In this document: in pieces, positions 54,383-63,038 of the stretch
How positions within the stretch are numbered: position 1 is the first letter of the stretch
How the letters are laid out: the number at the start of each line of letters is the position of its first letter
Assembly: GCA_002359895.1 (NCBI GenBank)
Contig: DEOB01000010.1
Coordinates: 587,575 to 651,574 of the forward strand
Direction: 5' to 3'
Length of the DNA stretch: 64,000 bases
Source: Stenotrophomonas sp. UBA2629
GTDB taxonomy: Bacteria; Pseudomonadota; Gammaproteobacteria; Xanthomonadales; Xanthomonadaceae
Translations under genes and position numbers: made by a program
Notes under the pieces: model-generated
Told to the model about the DNA's origin: nothing
Database searches by the model: none
What the model saw: the letters and a program-made list of their open reading frames with translations, nothing else

Positions 54383-56327
54383 GATAAAAAGTTCGAGTGT
54401 GATACGTCCACTTTTTGAAATAGTGGCTTGGTTGTTGCCGGTTTCTATTTTTATCTCAATTTACGTAATAACTTATGAAAATCCGGTGGGGGTTGTTCCT
54501 GCACATCTATTTTTAGTGGGGGCAATTTGGTTGGGCAGCATTGGTGTTCGCGCGCTTTTGGTTCGGAATTTTGAAGCGCGATGGTTCTCATCTTATGCGG
54601 CAGCTTTTCTCGTTATAGTTCCGTGGTTCGCGTTAATGGTTTGGTACGCAAGTGCCTTGGTTGGGCTCTCATCTTGGGGGCGGGTGGCCACGTGGCCGAT
54701 GATCAAGACATATGTGGGGCAGTCTTACTATCTTGTGGAATCACTGGGTTACTCCCCTTGGTTGCTAGGGCTTCCAATTTTCTTGGTGCTGTTGGCAGTA
54801 GGGGGGGTGGGTCGCTCACGTTTTCTAAAGCCCGATTGGACGATCGCACTGTTTCACCTGGCGGCCCCTCGGAGTGCGACGCTTCTGGCGGTCTTGCTCG
54901 CAATTTTTCCTGTCATCCTATTTGTAATGATTGATCAGGCCGAGGTTTTACATGAGGCGGAGCCGATCGAACTGAGTTTTTATCCGCGTCTTGGGGTGAA
55001 GCGTGAAGGTAATGCATATGCCGTTCCTGCTTCTGTAAAACAGGATGAAAAAAATGCGCGCGATTCCTATAGTCCTGCAAAAGAGCATAAAAGGCGGAAT
55101 GTTATCTTGATTGTTGGGGATGCTCTGCGTGCTGACCATATGGGGGTTTATGGTTATTCAAGAAATAATACGCCGCACTTGTCTTCTCTGGCTACATCAC
55201 AGAGGGGAGAGGTTGTGCGGCAAGTGCGCTCGGTATGTGCGGAATCCATGTGCGGATATACCGCTTTAGCGTCTTCACGTCCGGTCCAGCTCGCACCTCA
55301 AAATCCCTTCACGTTGCATGAGGCGTTGCGACGAAATGGATATAAAGTGCATATGATAATGAGTGGGGATCATACTAATTTTTATGGTCTTCGAGAGATG
55401 TATGGTGATGTTGATAGCTATTTTGATGGTAGCGGACAGCCCATTCGTTGGGGTGGAAAGGGGCAGACGTTTCTTCGCTATGTGAATGACGATCAGCTGG
55501 TAATTGATAAGGTGGCGGAGCTTCCAGATTCGAGCGATTCGGAGTCTGTAATGCTGCAGATAGTGTTGATGTCTAGTCATGGGTTGGGGCCTCGGCATGA
55601 GCGGAATCTAATGTATAAGCCTTCGCTGAATTATTATTCGTTCTGGGGAAAGACGGTGCCAAGGCTCGATACGAGTGCTAGGCAGGCGGTTTACAATTTT
55701 TATGATAATGGCGTTTTTCAGTTGGATGGATATATTGGTGAGATTCTTAAGCAATTGAGGCATAAGGGGTATCTCAATGATGCCTTGGTGGTTATCACTG
55801 GGGATCATGGGGAGTTGCTGGGCGAATTTGATTCTTATTCGCATGGGATTGGGGTTCGAGAGCCGGTTCTGAATATTCCTCTTATCTTTTCCCGTTTCGG
55901 TTATGATGCTGAGAAGTTTCCCCCTAGGAAGCTTGTGTCCCAGATTGATATTGCGCCAACTATTTTGACGGAACTGGGGCTTCCTGTGCCATCGACGTGG
56001 CAGGGTGTGCCGCTACAGACTCTGGTTGAAGGGCGCAGTGTTTATTTTCAGCAGGCTGCTGAGGCGGGTATATATGTTGTTGACGGCTCGGCTGAGCTTC
56101 TGAAATATTGGCACGACTTTGGGAACGGGCAGGACTTCCTTTTTGATATCGCCAGTGATGCCGGTGAGCAGCGTAATCTGACGGCCGGATACGATAAAGC
56201 GAAGCTGGCTTCTTGGCGACTGCAAGTTGCGCACGGAGGGCTTCAGGTTGGGAAGGACGAGTCAATCGACATATTGATGCCATTGTTTGATGAGAGGTCC
56301 GACTCAAGAGGGCCAGTTGACCATTGA
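54375..56327 (+). CDS. Membrane-anchored sulfatase / phosphoethanolamine-transferase-type enzyme
   Basis: A 650-residue alkaline-phosphatase-superfamily protein. Five N-terminal TM helices (about 16-34, 40-62, 76-95, 128-145, 167-186) are followed by a periplasmic catalytic domain from about 240. This is the layout of EptA, PptA and LtaS. Metal and catalytic signatures are LIVGDALRADHMGVYGY (D249), SMCGYTALASSRP (probable nucleophile T296), TGDHGELLGEF (D477, H478) and H490. The C-terminal PTILTELGLPVPSTWQG and DAGEQRNLTA are sulfatase-like. The reaction could be phosphoethanolamine, phosphoglycerol or sulfate-ester chemistry. It overlaps the methyltransferase gene and is strongly AT-rich. 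Confidence 0.78.
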   Translation: MNEIKSSSVIRPLFEIVAWLLPVSIFISIYVITYENPVGVVPAHLFLVGAIWLGSIGVRALLVRNFEARWFSSYAAAFLVIVPWFALMVWYASALVGLSSWGRVATWPMIKTYVGQSYYLVESLGYSPWLLGLPIFLVLLAVGGVGRSRFLKPDWTIALFHLAAPRSATLLAVLLAIFPVILFVMIDQAEVLHEAEPIELSFYPRLGVKREGNAYAVPASVKQDEKNARDSYSPAKEHKRRNVILIVGDALRADHMGVYGYSRNNTPHLSSLATSQRGEVVRQVRSVCAESMCGYTALASSRPVQLAPQNPFTLHEALRRNGYKVHMIMSGDHTNFYGLREMYGDVDSYFDGSGQPIRWGGKGQTFLRYVNDDQLVIDKVAELPDSSDSESVMLQIVLMSSHGLGPRHERNLMYKPSLNYYSFWGKTVPRLDTSARQAVYNFYDNGVFQLDGYIGEILKQLRHKGYLNDALVVITGDHGELLGEFDSYSHGIGVREPVLNIPLIFSRFGYDAEKFPPRKLVSQIDIAPTILTELGLPVPSTWQGVPLQTLVEGRSVYFQQAAEAGIYVVDGSAELLKYWHDFGNGQDFLFDIASDAGEQRNLTAGYDKAKLASWRLQVAHGGLQVGKDESIDILMPLFDERSDSRGPVDH

Positions 56328-56413
56328 TTTGGTTCGGGGGCGCCATTTTGAGGTTAGAGGCGCGTGAGGTTTCGTCCTTCGAGATTTGTGGCGGATTTGT
56401 ATTGTTAGTTTAT

Positions 56414-56434
56414 GCGTCGAATGTGACTCGACGC
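56414..56434 (+). other. Hairpin between the pilin cassette and pilB
   Basis: A 7-bp perfect inverted repeat GCGTCGA/TCGACGC with a 7-nt loop. It may terminate the cassette transcript weakly or act as an operator. A TACAAT -10-like box for pilB lies just downstream (56458-56463) without a clear -35. Confidence 0.4.
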
Positions 56435-56497
56435 TGCAGCTTGCGTTTGGGTCTGCGTACAATTGCGCGGCTACTGCTCAGCTAATAAGGGGGAATC

Positions 56498-58228
56498 ATG
56501 AACACCGCCGTTACCGCCAACCTGGTTGGCATCACCGGGATTGCCCGCCGTCTGGTTCAGGATGGGGCGCTGGATGAGGCGGTTGCGCGGACCGCGATGA
56601 CGCAGGCTGGTGAGGCCAAGGTGCCGCTGGCGCAGTGGTTGGCCGACAAGAAGCTGGTGTCCGCTGCCAACATGGCTGCTGCCAATGCCATGGAATTCGG
56701 CATGCCGCTGCTGGATGTGTCGGTGTTTGACGCCAACCAGAACGCGATGAAGCTGGTCAGTGAGGAACTGCTGCGCAAGCATCAGGTGCTGCCGCTGTTC
56801 AAGCGCGGCGGCAAGCTGTTTGTGGGTACCTACAACCCCACCCAGCCGTTGGATGAGATCAAGTTCCACACCAATCTGGTAGTGGAGCCGATTCTGGTGG
56901 ACGAGGACCAGATCCGCCGCACGTTGGACCTGTGGCTGGCCAGCAATGACAGCATCGGCGGTGCGCTGGGTGGCGATGACGATGAGGTGGGTGACCTGGA
57001 TGTCAGTGCCGGCGATGAGGACATGTCCGGCGGTGGCGATGCGGGTATCGACGCCAAGGGCGACGATACGCCGGTGGTCAAGTTCGTCAACAAGGTGCTG
57101 GTGGATGCGATCCGCAAGGGCGCGTCGGACATCCACTTCGAGCCGTATGAAGACGACTACCGTGTCCGCTTCCGTATTGATGGCCTGCTGAAGACGGTTG
57201 CCAAGGCGCCGGTGAAGTTGAACCAGCGTATTGCCGCCCGCCTGAAGGTGATGGCGCAGCTGGATATTGCTGAAAAGCGCGTGCCGCAGGATGGGCGCAT
57301 CAAGCTCAATCTGTCCAAGAGCAAGCAGATCGACTTCCGCGTGAGCACGCTGCCGACGTTGTTCGGCGAAAAGACCGTGCTGCGTATTCTGGACGGCAGT
57401 GCGGCCAAGCTGGGTATCGACAAGCTGGGTTACGAGCCGGACCAGCAGAAGTTGTTCATGGAAGCCATCCACAAGCCCTACGGCATGGTGCTTGTAACCG
57501 GCCCGACCGGCTCGGGTAAGACGGTGTCGCTGTACACCGCGCTGGGCATCCTCAACGATGACACGCGCAATATTTCCACGGCGGAAGACCCGGTGGAAAT
57601 CCGCTTGCCGGGCGTGAACCAGGTGCAGCAGAACAACAAGCGCGGCATGACGTTTGCCGCTGCGCTGCGGTCGTTCCTGCGACAGGATCCGGACATCATC
57701 ATGGTCGGCGAAATCCGTGACCTTGAGACGGCGGAAATCGCGATCAAGGCGGCGCAGACCGGCCACATGGTGCTGTCGACGCTGCATACCAACGATGCGC
57801 CGCAGACCATCGCGCGCCTGATGAACATGGGCATTGCGCCGTACAACATCACCTCGTCGGTGACGTTGGTGATTGCGCAGCGCCTGGCGCGGCGCCTGTG
57901 CAGCAACTGCAAGCGCCCGCAGCAGTTGCCGGAGAACGCGCTGTTGGCCGAAGGCTTCACCGCAAAGCAGATTGATGCAGGCATCAATCTGTATGAGCCG
58001 GTGGGCTGCGAAGAATGCACCGAGGGTTACAAGGGCCGTACTGGTATCTACCAGGTGATGCCGATGACCGATGAAATTGCGGCCATTGTTCTGGAGGGTG
58101 GCAACGCGATGGATATTGCCGAGGCCGCGCAGAAGATTGGCGTCAACGACCTGCGGCAATCGGCGCTGGTGAAGGCGGCGGCCGGCACGACCAGCCTGGC
58201 TGAGATCAACCGAGTGACCAAGGACTAA
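56498..58228 (+). CDS. pilB: Type IV pilus assembly ATPase PilB
   Basis: A 576-residue GspE/PilB extension ATPase. An N-terminal MshEN-like domain (about 1-145) is followed by an acidic Gly/Asp-rich linker (about 147-190), the N2 domain and the C-terminal ATPase. Walker A is GPTGSGKT (335-342), the Asp box is STAEDPVE, Walker B is DPDIIMVGEIRD and the His box is THLHTND-like (STLHTNDAPQT). The tetracysteine zinc site (CSNCKRP and CEECTEGYKGRTG) is present. RBS AAGGGGGAAT is strong. It returns to the GC-rich composition of the window after the AT-rich cassette. Confidence 0.96.
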   Translation: MNTAVTANLVGITGIARRLVQDGALDEAVARTAMTQAGEAKVPLAQWLADKKLVSAANMAAANAMEFGMPLLDVSVFDANQNAMKLVSEELLRKHQVLPLFKRGGKLFVGTYNPTQPLDEIKFHTNLVVEPILVDEDQIRRTLDLWLASNDSIGGALGGDDDEVGDLDVSAGDEDMSGGGDAGIDAKGDDTPVVKFVNKVLVDAIRKGASDIHFEPYEDDYRVRFRIDGLLKTVAKAPVKLNQRIAARLKVMAQLDIAEKRVPQDGRIKLNLSKSKQIDFRVSTLPTLFGEKTVLRILDGSAAKLGIDKLGYEPDQQKLFMEAIHKPYGMVLVTGPTGSGKTVSLYTALGILNDDTRNISTAEDPVEIRLPGVNQVQQNNKRGMTFAAALRSFLRQDPDIIMVGEIRDLETAEIAIKAAQTGHMVLSTLHTNDAPQTIARLMNMGIAPYNITSSVTLVIAQRLARRLCSNCKRPQQLPENALLAEGFTAKQIDAGINLYEPVGCEECTEGYKGRTGIYQVMPMTDEIAAIVLEGGNAMDIAEAAQKIGVNDLRQSALVKAAAGTTSLAEINRVTKD

Positions 58229-58245
58229 CTGCGGGCAGCAGCGCC

Positions 58246-58307
58246 GTAGTGCCGAGCCATGCTCGGTATTCGCTTTGAAGCCCGTGCCGAGCATGGCTTC
58301 GCACTAC
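58246..58307. repeat. GTAG REP doublet after pilB (copy 1)
   Basis: GTAGTGCCGAGCCATGCTCGG at 58246-58266 and an inverted partner with GCCGAGC ending CTAC at 58304-58307. Preceded by GCAGCAGCGCC, which is also found before copy 2. Confidence 0.88.
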
Positions 58308-58420
58308 CGGGGTTTTGCAGATGGCGCCGCGAGTGGTGAGGCCGGCAGTGTGCGGATTTCAGGCAGGCGTTGTTGCGTGGTCAGCGGAAGCGGGTGGTTG
58401 CAGATTGCGGCAGCAGCGCC

Positions 58421-58487
58421 GTAGCGCCGAGCCATGCTCGGCAGGAAGCTTTGCCGGGAGCCCCAGTGGGTCATGAGTTCGCTCTAC
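58421..58487. repeat. GTAG REP doublet after pilB (copy 2)
   Basis: GTAGCGCCGAGCCATGCTCGG at 58421-58441 and a degenerate inverted partner ending CTAC at 58484-58487. It has the same GCAGCAGCGCC flank as copy 1, 175 bp away, suggesting local duplication. Confidence 0.85.
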
Positions 58488-58509
58488 AGAGAGCCGGGGA
58501 GTGCCGGCC

Positions 58510-59904
58510 TTACTCCATCCCCAGCTTTTTCAGCTTGTAGCGCAGGGCGCGGAAGGTGATGCCCAGCTGGACGGCGGTCTTGGTTTTGTTCCAGCGGTTT
58601 TCTTCCAGCGCCTTTTGAATGGCTGCGCGCTCCATCTGCTCGATGTAGGAGGGCAGCGCGCCGTTGCTGTCGATATCTTCGATGTCTTCTTCCAGCGCGG
58701 TGGTGTCGCTGACGATGGCCGCTTGCTCGGTACGCGTGATGCTGGCCGCTTGCGGCAGGCGCAGGTCGTTGGCACCGATGTTTTCGTCGTCGGCCAAAGC
58801 CAATGCGCGTTCGAGGATGTTTTCCAGCTCGCGCACGTTGCCGGGGAAGGCGTGGCCGGCCAGCGCTTCAAGCGCCGATGCGCTCAGCTGTGGCGGCTTC
58901 TGGCCTTGTGCCAACGCAAGCCGGTTGAGGATGGTGTTGGCCAACAACGGCAGGTCGTCGCGGCGCTCGCGCAGTGGCGGAACGCGCAGTTCAATGACGT
59001 TGATGCGGTAGTACAGGTCGTGGCGGAAGCGCCCGTCCTCGATCAATGTGCCCAGGTCTTTATGGGTGGCCGAGAGGATGCGCACGTCCACCGGCAGTTC
59101 GGTGGAGGCGCCCACGGGGCGCACGGATTTTTCCTGGATGGCACGCAGCAGCTTTACCTGCATCTGCAGTGGCAGCTCGGCGACCTCATCCAGAAACAAC
59201 GTGCCGCCGTTGGCCGCCTGGAACAGGCCTGGCTTGTCGGCATGAGCGCCGGTAAAGCTGCCCTTGCGGTGGCCGAAGAACTCACTTTCCATCAGCTCGC
59301 CGGGGATGGCGCCGCAGTTGACCGGAATGAACGGGCCGCTGGCGCGCGCGCCTTGGTCATGGATGGTGCGTGCGACCAGTTCCTTGCCTACGCCGGATTC
59401 GCCAAGAATGTAGACCGGCGCCTGGCTGCGGGCCACTTTGGCGATGGTGGCGCGAAGCTCATCCATTGCTGGCGAGCCGCCGAGCAGGCGGGTGGCGTTT
59501 TCTGCCGGGGCCGGCGGTTGGCTGCGGTTGTCGTTGTTCAACTCAAGCGCATGCCGCACCAGTCCGCGCAGCACATTGATGTCCACCGGCTTGCTGACGA
59601 AATCGAATGCGCCGGCCTTCAGCGCTTCCACGGCCAGGTCCATGCTGCCGAAGGCGGTGATCATGGCTACTGGAGTGCGCGGATGGTCGCGGGCGATCTC
59701 AGTGACCAGTTCGATGCCGTTGCCGTCAGGCAGGCGCATGTCGGTGAGGCACAGGTCAAACGGATTGCTGGCCAGCAACTCCCGTGCTTCGGCGAGGTTG
59801 GCGGCGGTGCTGATCCGCAGGCCCATCCGCCCGAGCGTCAGAACCAGGAGCTCGCGGATATCGCGTTCGTCATCGACGATGAGGGCGCTGTGTGTTGCAG
59901 TCAT
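58510..59904 (-). CDS. pilR: NtrC-family response regulator PilR
   Basis: A 464-residue sigma-54 activator of pilin genes. The receiver domain (about 1-120) has IVDDERD, the phospho-acceptor Asp in CLTDMRLPDG and the Lys in FVSKPVD. The AAA+ domain (about 140-370) has Walker A GESGVGKE, the sigma-54 contact loop GSFTGA and GTLFLDEVAELP. A Fis-type HTH closes the protein (NKTKTAVQLGITFRALRYKL). The ATG at 59904 is used; a TTG two codons upstream is also open. It lies 58 bp downstream of pilS and is expected to act on the sigma-54-type promoter of pilA. Confidence 0.95.
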   Translation of the reverse strand: MTATHSALIVDDERDIRELLVLTLGRMGLRISTAANLAEARELLASNPFDLCLTDMRLPDGNGIELVTEIARDHPRTPVAMITAFGSMDLAVEALKAGAFDFVSKPVDINVLRGLVRHALELNNDNRSQPPAPAENATRLLGGSPAMDELRATIAKVARSQAPVYILGESGVGKELVARTIHDQGARASGPFIPVNCGAIPGELMESEFFGHRKGSFTGAHADKPGLFQAANGGTLFLDEVAELPLQMQVKLLRAIQEKSVRPVGASTELPVDVRILSATHKDLGTLIEDGRFRHDLYYRINVIELRVPPLRERRDDLPLLANTILNRLALAQGQKPPQLSASALEALAGHAFPGNVRELENILERALALADDENIGANDLRLPQAASITRTEQAAIVSDTTALEEDIEDIDSNGALPSYIEQMERAAIQKALEENRWNKTKTAVQLGITFRALRYKLKKLGME

Positions 59905-59962
59905 GGACAAAACGATAGCCGAGGAGTGCCCTCAGGCCAAGCCAACCCCATCACTGCCCGGG

Positions 59963-61585
59963 TCAACGAGGGCTGTGGCTGAAGGTGGATTGGGAGGTGC
60001 AGAAGGTGAGGCGGAAGCAGGCGCCGCCTGCAGGTACGGAGACATAGTCCAGCTGCGCCTGATTGGCGCGGCACAGTTCGCGGGCGATATACAGGCCCAG
60101 CCCGGTGCCGTGCTCGGAGGTGGTGTAGAAGGGACGAAACAGCTGCGCGGCAACGCCGTCGGCGATGCCCGGGCCGCGGTCCATCACGTCGATCACGGCA
60201 TTGCGCTCGGCCGATGCGACGCGGATGCGCACCCGCGCCGGTTCGTCGGCCATGCGACCGTACTTGAGCGCATTGTGGACCAGCGCCGTAAGCACCTGAT
60301 GCAGATGGCGCGGGTCCATCATGGCCGGCACCGAGGATTCCTGGATCATCGCTTCCAGGCTGTCGGTGTCCGATGACAGTGTCTGCTTGTGCTCAATGAC
60401 GAAGCGCCGCACGAACGCGACCAGATCCAGGTTTTCAGGATTGGCGCGCTCGCGCCGGGCCAGCGCCAGCACGCTTTCGACGATGCCATTGGTGCGTTGG
60501 CACTGCTGGTGGATGATCTTCAACAAGCGCCGATCGGCGTCGCCGATGTCTTCGGATTCTTCCAGCAGTTGTGTGGCGTAGTTGATCGCCGCCAGCGGGT
60601 TGCGGATTTCATGCGCCAGGCTGGCGGAGAAGCGGCCCAAGGTGGAAAGCGTCAACGACTCCGCGCGCTTGGAGACCACGGTGGTGTCATCCAGAAACAC
60701 CAAGGTCATGTCGCTGTCGGCCAGCAGCCGCGCAAAACGCGGCAGAACCTCAACCTGCTCCGGTGCCAGTTGCAGCGGCAGTTGTTCTTCGTGCGAACCC
60801 TGACGCCAGCGCTGCAGGCGTCGGGCGAGTTCGGGCGAGGCCGCAGCCAATGTGGTGCGTTCCGTTGCCAAGGTGCCTTCCATGTCGCCCAGCAAGGCGG
60901 TGGCGGCTTCGTTGGCCAAGGTGATGTGGCCGTGGATGTCCACCACCAGCACGCCGGTACGCATGCGGCGGATGATGAGCTCGTTCACTTCAACCAGATT
61001 GGCGACCTCGGCACCGCGCTTGTCGGCCAGCTCCTGCGTGCGGCGGGTGCGGCTGCCGATCTGGTAGCAGATGAAGGCCAGCGCCAGATAGCTGGTGACG
61101 AACATCGCCAGCTCGGCCACGGTACGGGTGGTGTCGACGGCTTCAAAGGCGGACCACACAAACTCCGCGACGCTGGCAATACCTGCAAGCACGGCCACCA
61201 GCAGGGCCTTGGTCAGCGGCAGCAGCAGCGAGGCAGCGGCGATATTGAACAGCAGTGACATCGAGATGCCGGCGCTGGCCCCGGGCAGCGCATGGCTGAG
61301 CATGACGGCAGCGATGATGTCCAGCATCACGCTCCAGAACACGATGGCCTGCAGCCAGCGCTCGTTGCGGCCCCAGAACAGCAGCACGGCAGAAAGCAGC
61401 AGGTAGCTGATCGACACGGCCGCTGCCAGCAACGGCAGGTGTGGCTCGCCCACCAGCAGCGTCAATGGGCCGAATACCAGCGCGCAGAGCAGGGAGGCAA
61501 CCAGCACCCGGTACAGCGCGAAAAAGTACAGCTCGCGGCGGGGGATCGACTCGATCCGGTCGATGAGCGAAGGGCTGGGGGCCAA
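59963..61585 (-). CDS. pilS: Sensor histidine kinase PilS
   Basis: A 540-residue polar membrane sensor of the pilin regulatory system. Six N-terminal TM helices (about 20-190) are followed by a PAS domain (about 205-310), a HisKA box with the phospho-His in SLAHEIRNPLAAINYA and a HATPase domain with LVHNALKYG, DRGPGI and HGTGLGLYIAREL. The start is a TTG: AGGAG lies six bases upstream and no in-frame ATG is near. It is divergent from sucC and upstream of pilR. Confidence 0.93.
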   Translation of the reverse strand: MAPSPSLIDRIESIPRRELYFFALYRVLVASLLCALVFGPLTLLVGEPHLPLLAAAVSISYLLLSAVLLFWGRNERWLQAIVFWSVMLDIIAAVMLSHALPGASAGISMSLLFNIAAASLLLPLTKALLVAVLAGIASVAEFVWSAFEAVDTTRTVAELAMFVTSYLALAFICYQIGSRTRRTQELADKRGAEVANLVEVNELIIRRMRTGVLVVDIHGHITLANEAATALLGDMEGTLATERTTLAAASPELARRLQRWRQGSHEEQLPLQLAPEQVEVLPRFARLLADSDMTLVFLDDTTVVSKRAESLTLSTLGRFSASLAHEIRNPLAAINYATQLLEESEDIGDADRRLLKIIHQQCQRTNGIVESVLALARRERANPENLDLVAFVRRFVIEHKQTLSSDTDSLEAMIQESSVPAMMDPRHLHQVLTALVHNALKYGRMADEPARVRIRVASAERNAVIDVMDRGPGIADGVAAQLFRPFYTTSEHGTGLGLYIARELCRANQAQLDYVSVPAGGACFRLTFCTSQSTFSHSPR

Positions 61586-61844
61586 GCTGGACTCCTATCC
61601 AGGGGCGAACCGGGCAAGTATAGGTGCGCGTGGCCGTGCGCAGGGCACGGCGGGTTGGGGCGGCCCTGATTGGCAAGTTGCTGAAAAAACGTCAAAAAAC
61701 ATGCCGATCCCGGCCATTTGTACAGACTTCTTTGCGTGCTGCGGCCGGCTCGGCCACAATAGTGGGCCCGCCGCGGTCCATGCTGGCGCCCCAGCTGGGG
61801 CCCCGAGGAGATGCGTGCGGTCGTTCCTATTCCCACGGTGACGC
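61586..61844. other. Divergent region pilS / sucCD
   Basis: A 259-bp spacer with no gene. It carries the sucC promoter candidate (61732-61760) and must also contain the pilS promoter on the other strand, for which no boxes were identified. A sequence CCCAGCTGGGGCCCCGAGGAGATG lies just before sucC, with GAGGAG too far from the ATG to be its only RBS. Confidence 0.4.
61732..61760 (+). promoter_or_regulatory. Candidate sigma-70 promoter for sucCD
   Basis: TTGCGT (61732-61737), 17 bp spacer, CACAAT (61755-61760), lying 84 bp before the sucC ATG. Spacing is ideal and both hexamers match four of six consensus bases. Confidence 0.5.
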
Positions 61845-63014
61845 ATGAATTTCCACGAATACCAGTCAAAACAACTGCTTGCCGAATACGGCATCCCGGT
61901 CCCGGCCGGCAAGGTCGCCGCTACGCCGGACGCAGCGGTCGAAGCCGCCAACTCCCTGGGCCAGGGCCCCTGGATGGTGAAAGCGCAGATTCACGCCGGT
62001 GGCCGTGGTAAGGCTGGCGGCGTCAAGTTCTGCAAGACCACGGACGACGTCAAGGCCGCTGCCGCCAAGATGCTCGGCACCAAGATGGCCACCTACCAGA
62101 CCGCTGGCGTTGAACTGCCGGTCAACCTGGTGCTGGTGACCACCGCTGGCGAGATCGTCAAGGAACTGTACCTGTCGGTGCTGGTTGACCGTGGCACCAA
62201 GACCATCACCTACATCGCTTCTTCGGAAGGCGGCGTGGAGATCGAGCAGGTTGCTGCTGAAACCCCGGAGCTGATCCACTCGCTCAACGTTGACTTCGTT
62301 GAAGGCGTGCAGGGTTACCACGGCCGTGATTTCGGCTTCAAGCTGGGCCTGACCGCCAAGCAGGCCGGCCAGTTCGCCAACATCATGGTGAACCTGTACC
62401 GCCTGTTCAACGAAAAGGACCTGGCGCTGGTTGAAATCAACCCGCTGGCCATCCTGGACGACGGCAACCTGTACGCGCTGGACGGCAAGTTCGACAGCGA
62501 CGACAACGCCGCGTTCCGTCAGAAGGCCCTGGTCGCCATGCGCGACAAGACCCAGGAAGACCCGACCGAAGTGATCGCTTCGGAGCTGGACATCAACTAC
62601 GTCACCATGGACGGCAACATCGGCTGCATGGTCAACGGCGCAGGCTTGGCCATGGCCACCATGGACGTCATCAAGCTCAACGGCGGCGAGCCGGCGAACT
62701 TCCTGGACGTGGGCGGCGGTGCCAACAAGCAGCGCGTGATTGAAGCGTTCAAGCTGATCCTGTCCTCGGACAAGGTCGAGGGCATCTTCGTCAACATCTT
62801 CGGCGGCATCGTCCGCTGCGACATGATTGCCGAAGGCATCATCGCTGCCGTCAAGGAAGTGGGCGTCAAGGTTCCGGTCGTGGTGCGCCTGGAAGGCACC
62901 AACGTGGAAGAAGGCAAGCAGCTGCTGCGTGACAGCGGCATGGCCATCATCCCGGCTGACAACATCAACGACGGTGCCAAGAAGATCGTCGCTGCTGTCA
63001 AAGCCGCCGCCTGA
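61845..63014 (+). CDS. sucC: Succinate--CoA ligase (ADP-forming) subunit beta
   Basis: A 389-residue ATP-grasp subunit of the TCA-cycle enzyme that makes succinate and ATP/GTP from succinyl-CoA. It begins [20 protein letters not shown] and carries [17 protein letters not shown] (ATP-grasp), EINPLAIL (Mg site) and the C-terminal CoA-ligase-type loop [10 protein letters not shown]. It is followed after 24 bp by sucD. Base composition is typical of the window's highly expressed genes. Confidence 0.97.
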   Translation: MNFHEYQSKQLLAEYGIPVPAGKVAATPDAAVEAANSLGQGPWMVKAQIHAGGRGKAGGVKFCKTTDDVKAAAAKMLGTKMATYQTAGVELPVNLVLVTTAGEIVKELYLSVLVDRGTKTITYIASSEGGVEIEQVAAETPELIHSLNVDFVEGVQGYHGRDFGFKLGLTAKQAGQFANIMVNLYRLFNEKDLALVEINPLAILDDGNLYALDGKFDSDDNAAFRQKALVAMRDKTQEDPTEVIASELDINYVTMDGNIGCMVNGAGLAMATMDVIKLNGGEPANFLDVGGGANKQRVIEAFKLILSSDKVEGIFVNIFGGIVRCDMIAEGIIAAVKEVGVKVPVVVRLEGTNVEEGKQLLRDSGMAIIPADNINDGAKKIVAAVKAAA

Positions 63015-63038
63015 TCCACGACACCGAAGGAAATTTTC

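Noticed and set aside
53300..56440. Insertion sequence or prophage in the AT-rich pilus region
   Set aside because: No transposase, integrase or terminal inverted repeats; all genes fit pilin or membrane-modification functions, so allelic replacement is the better explanation.
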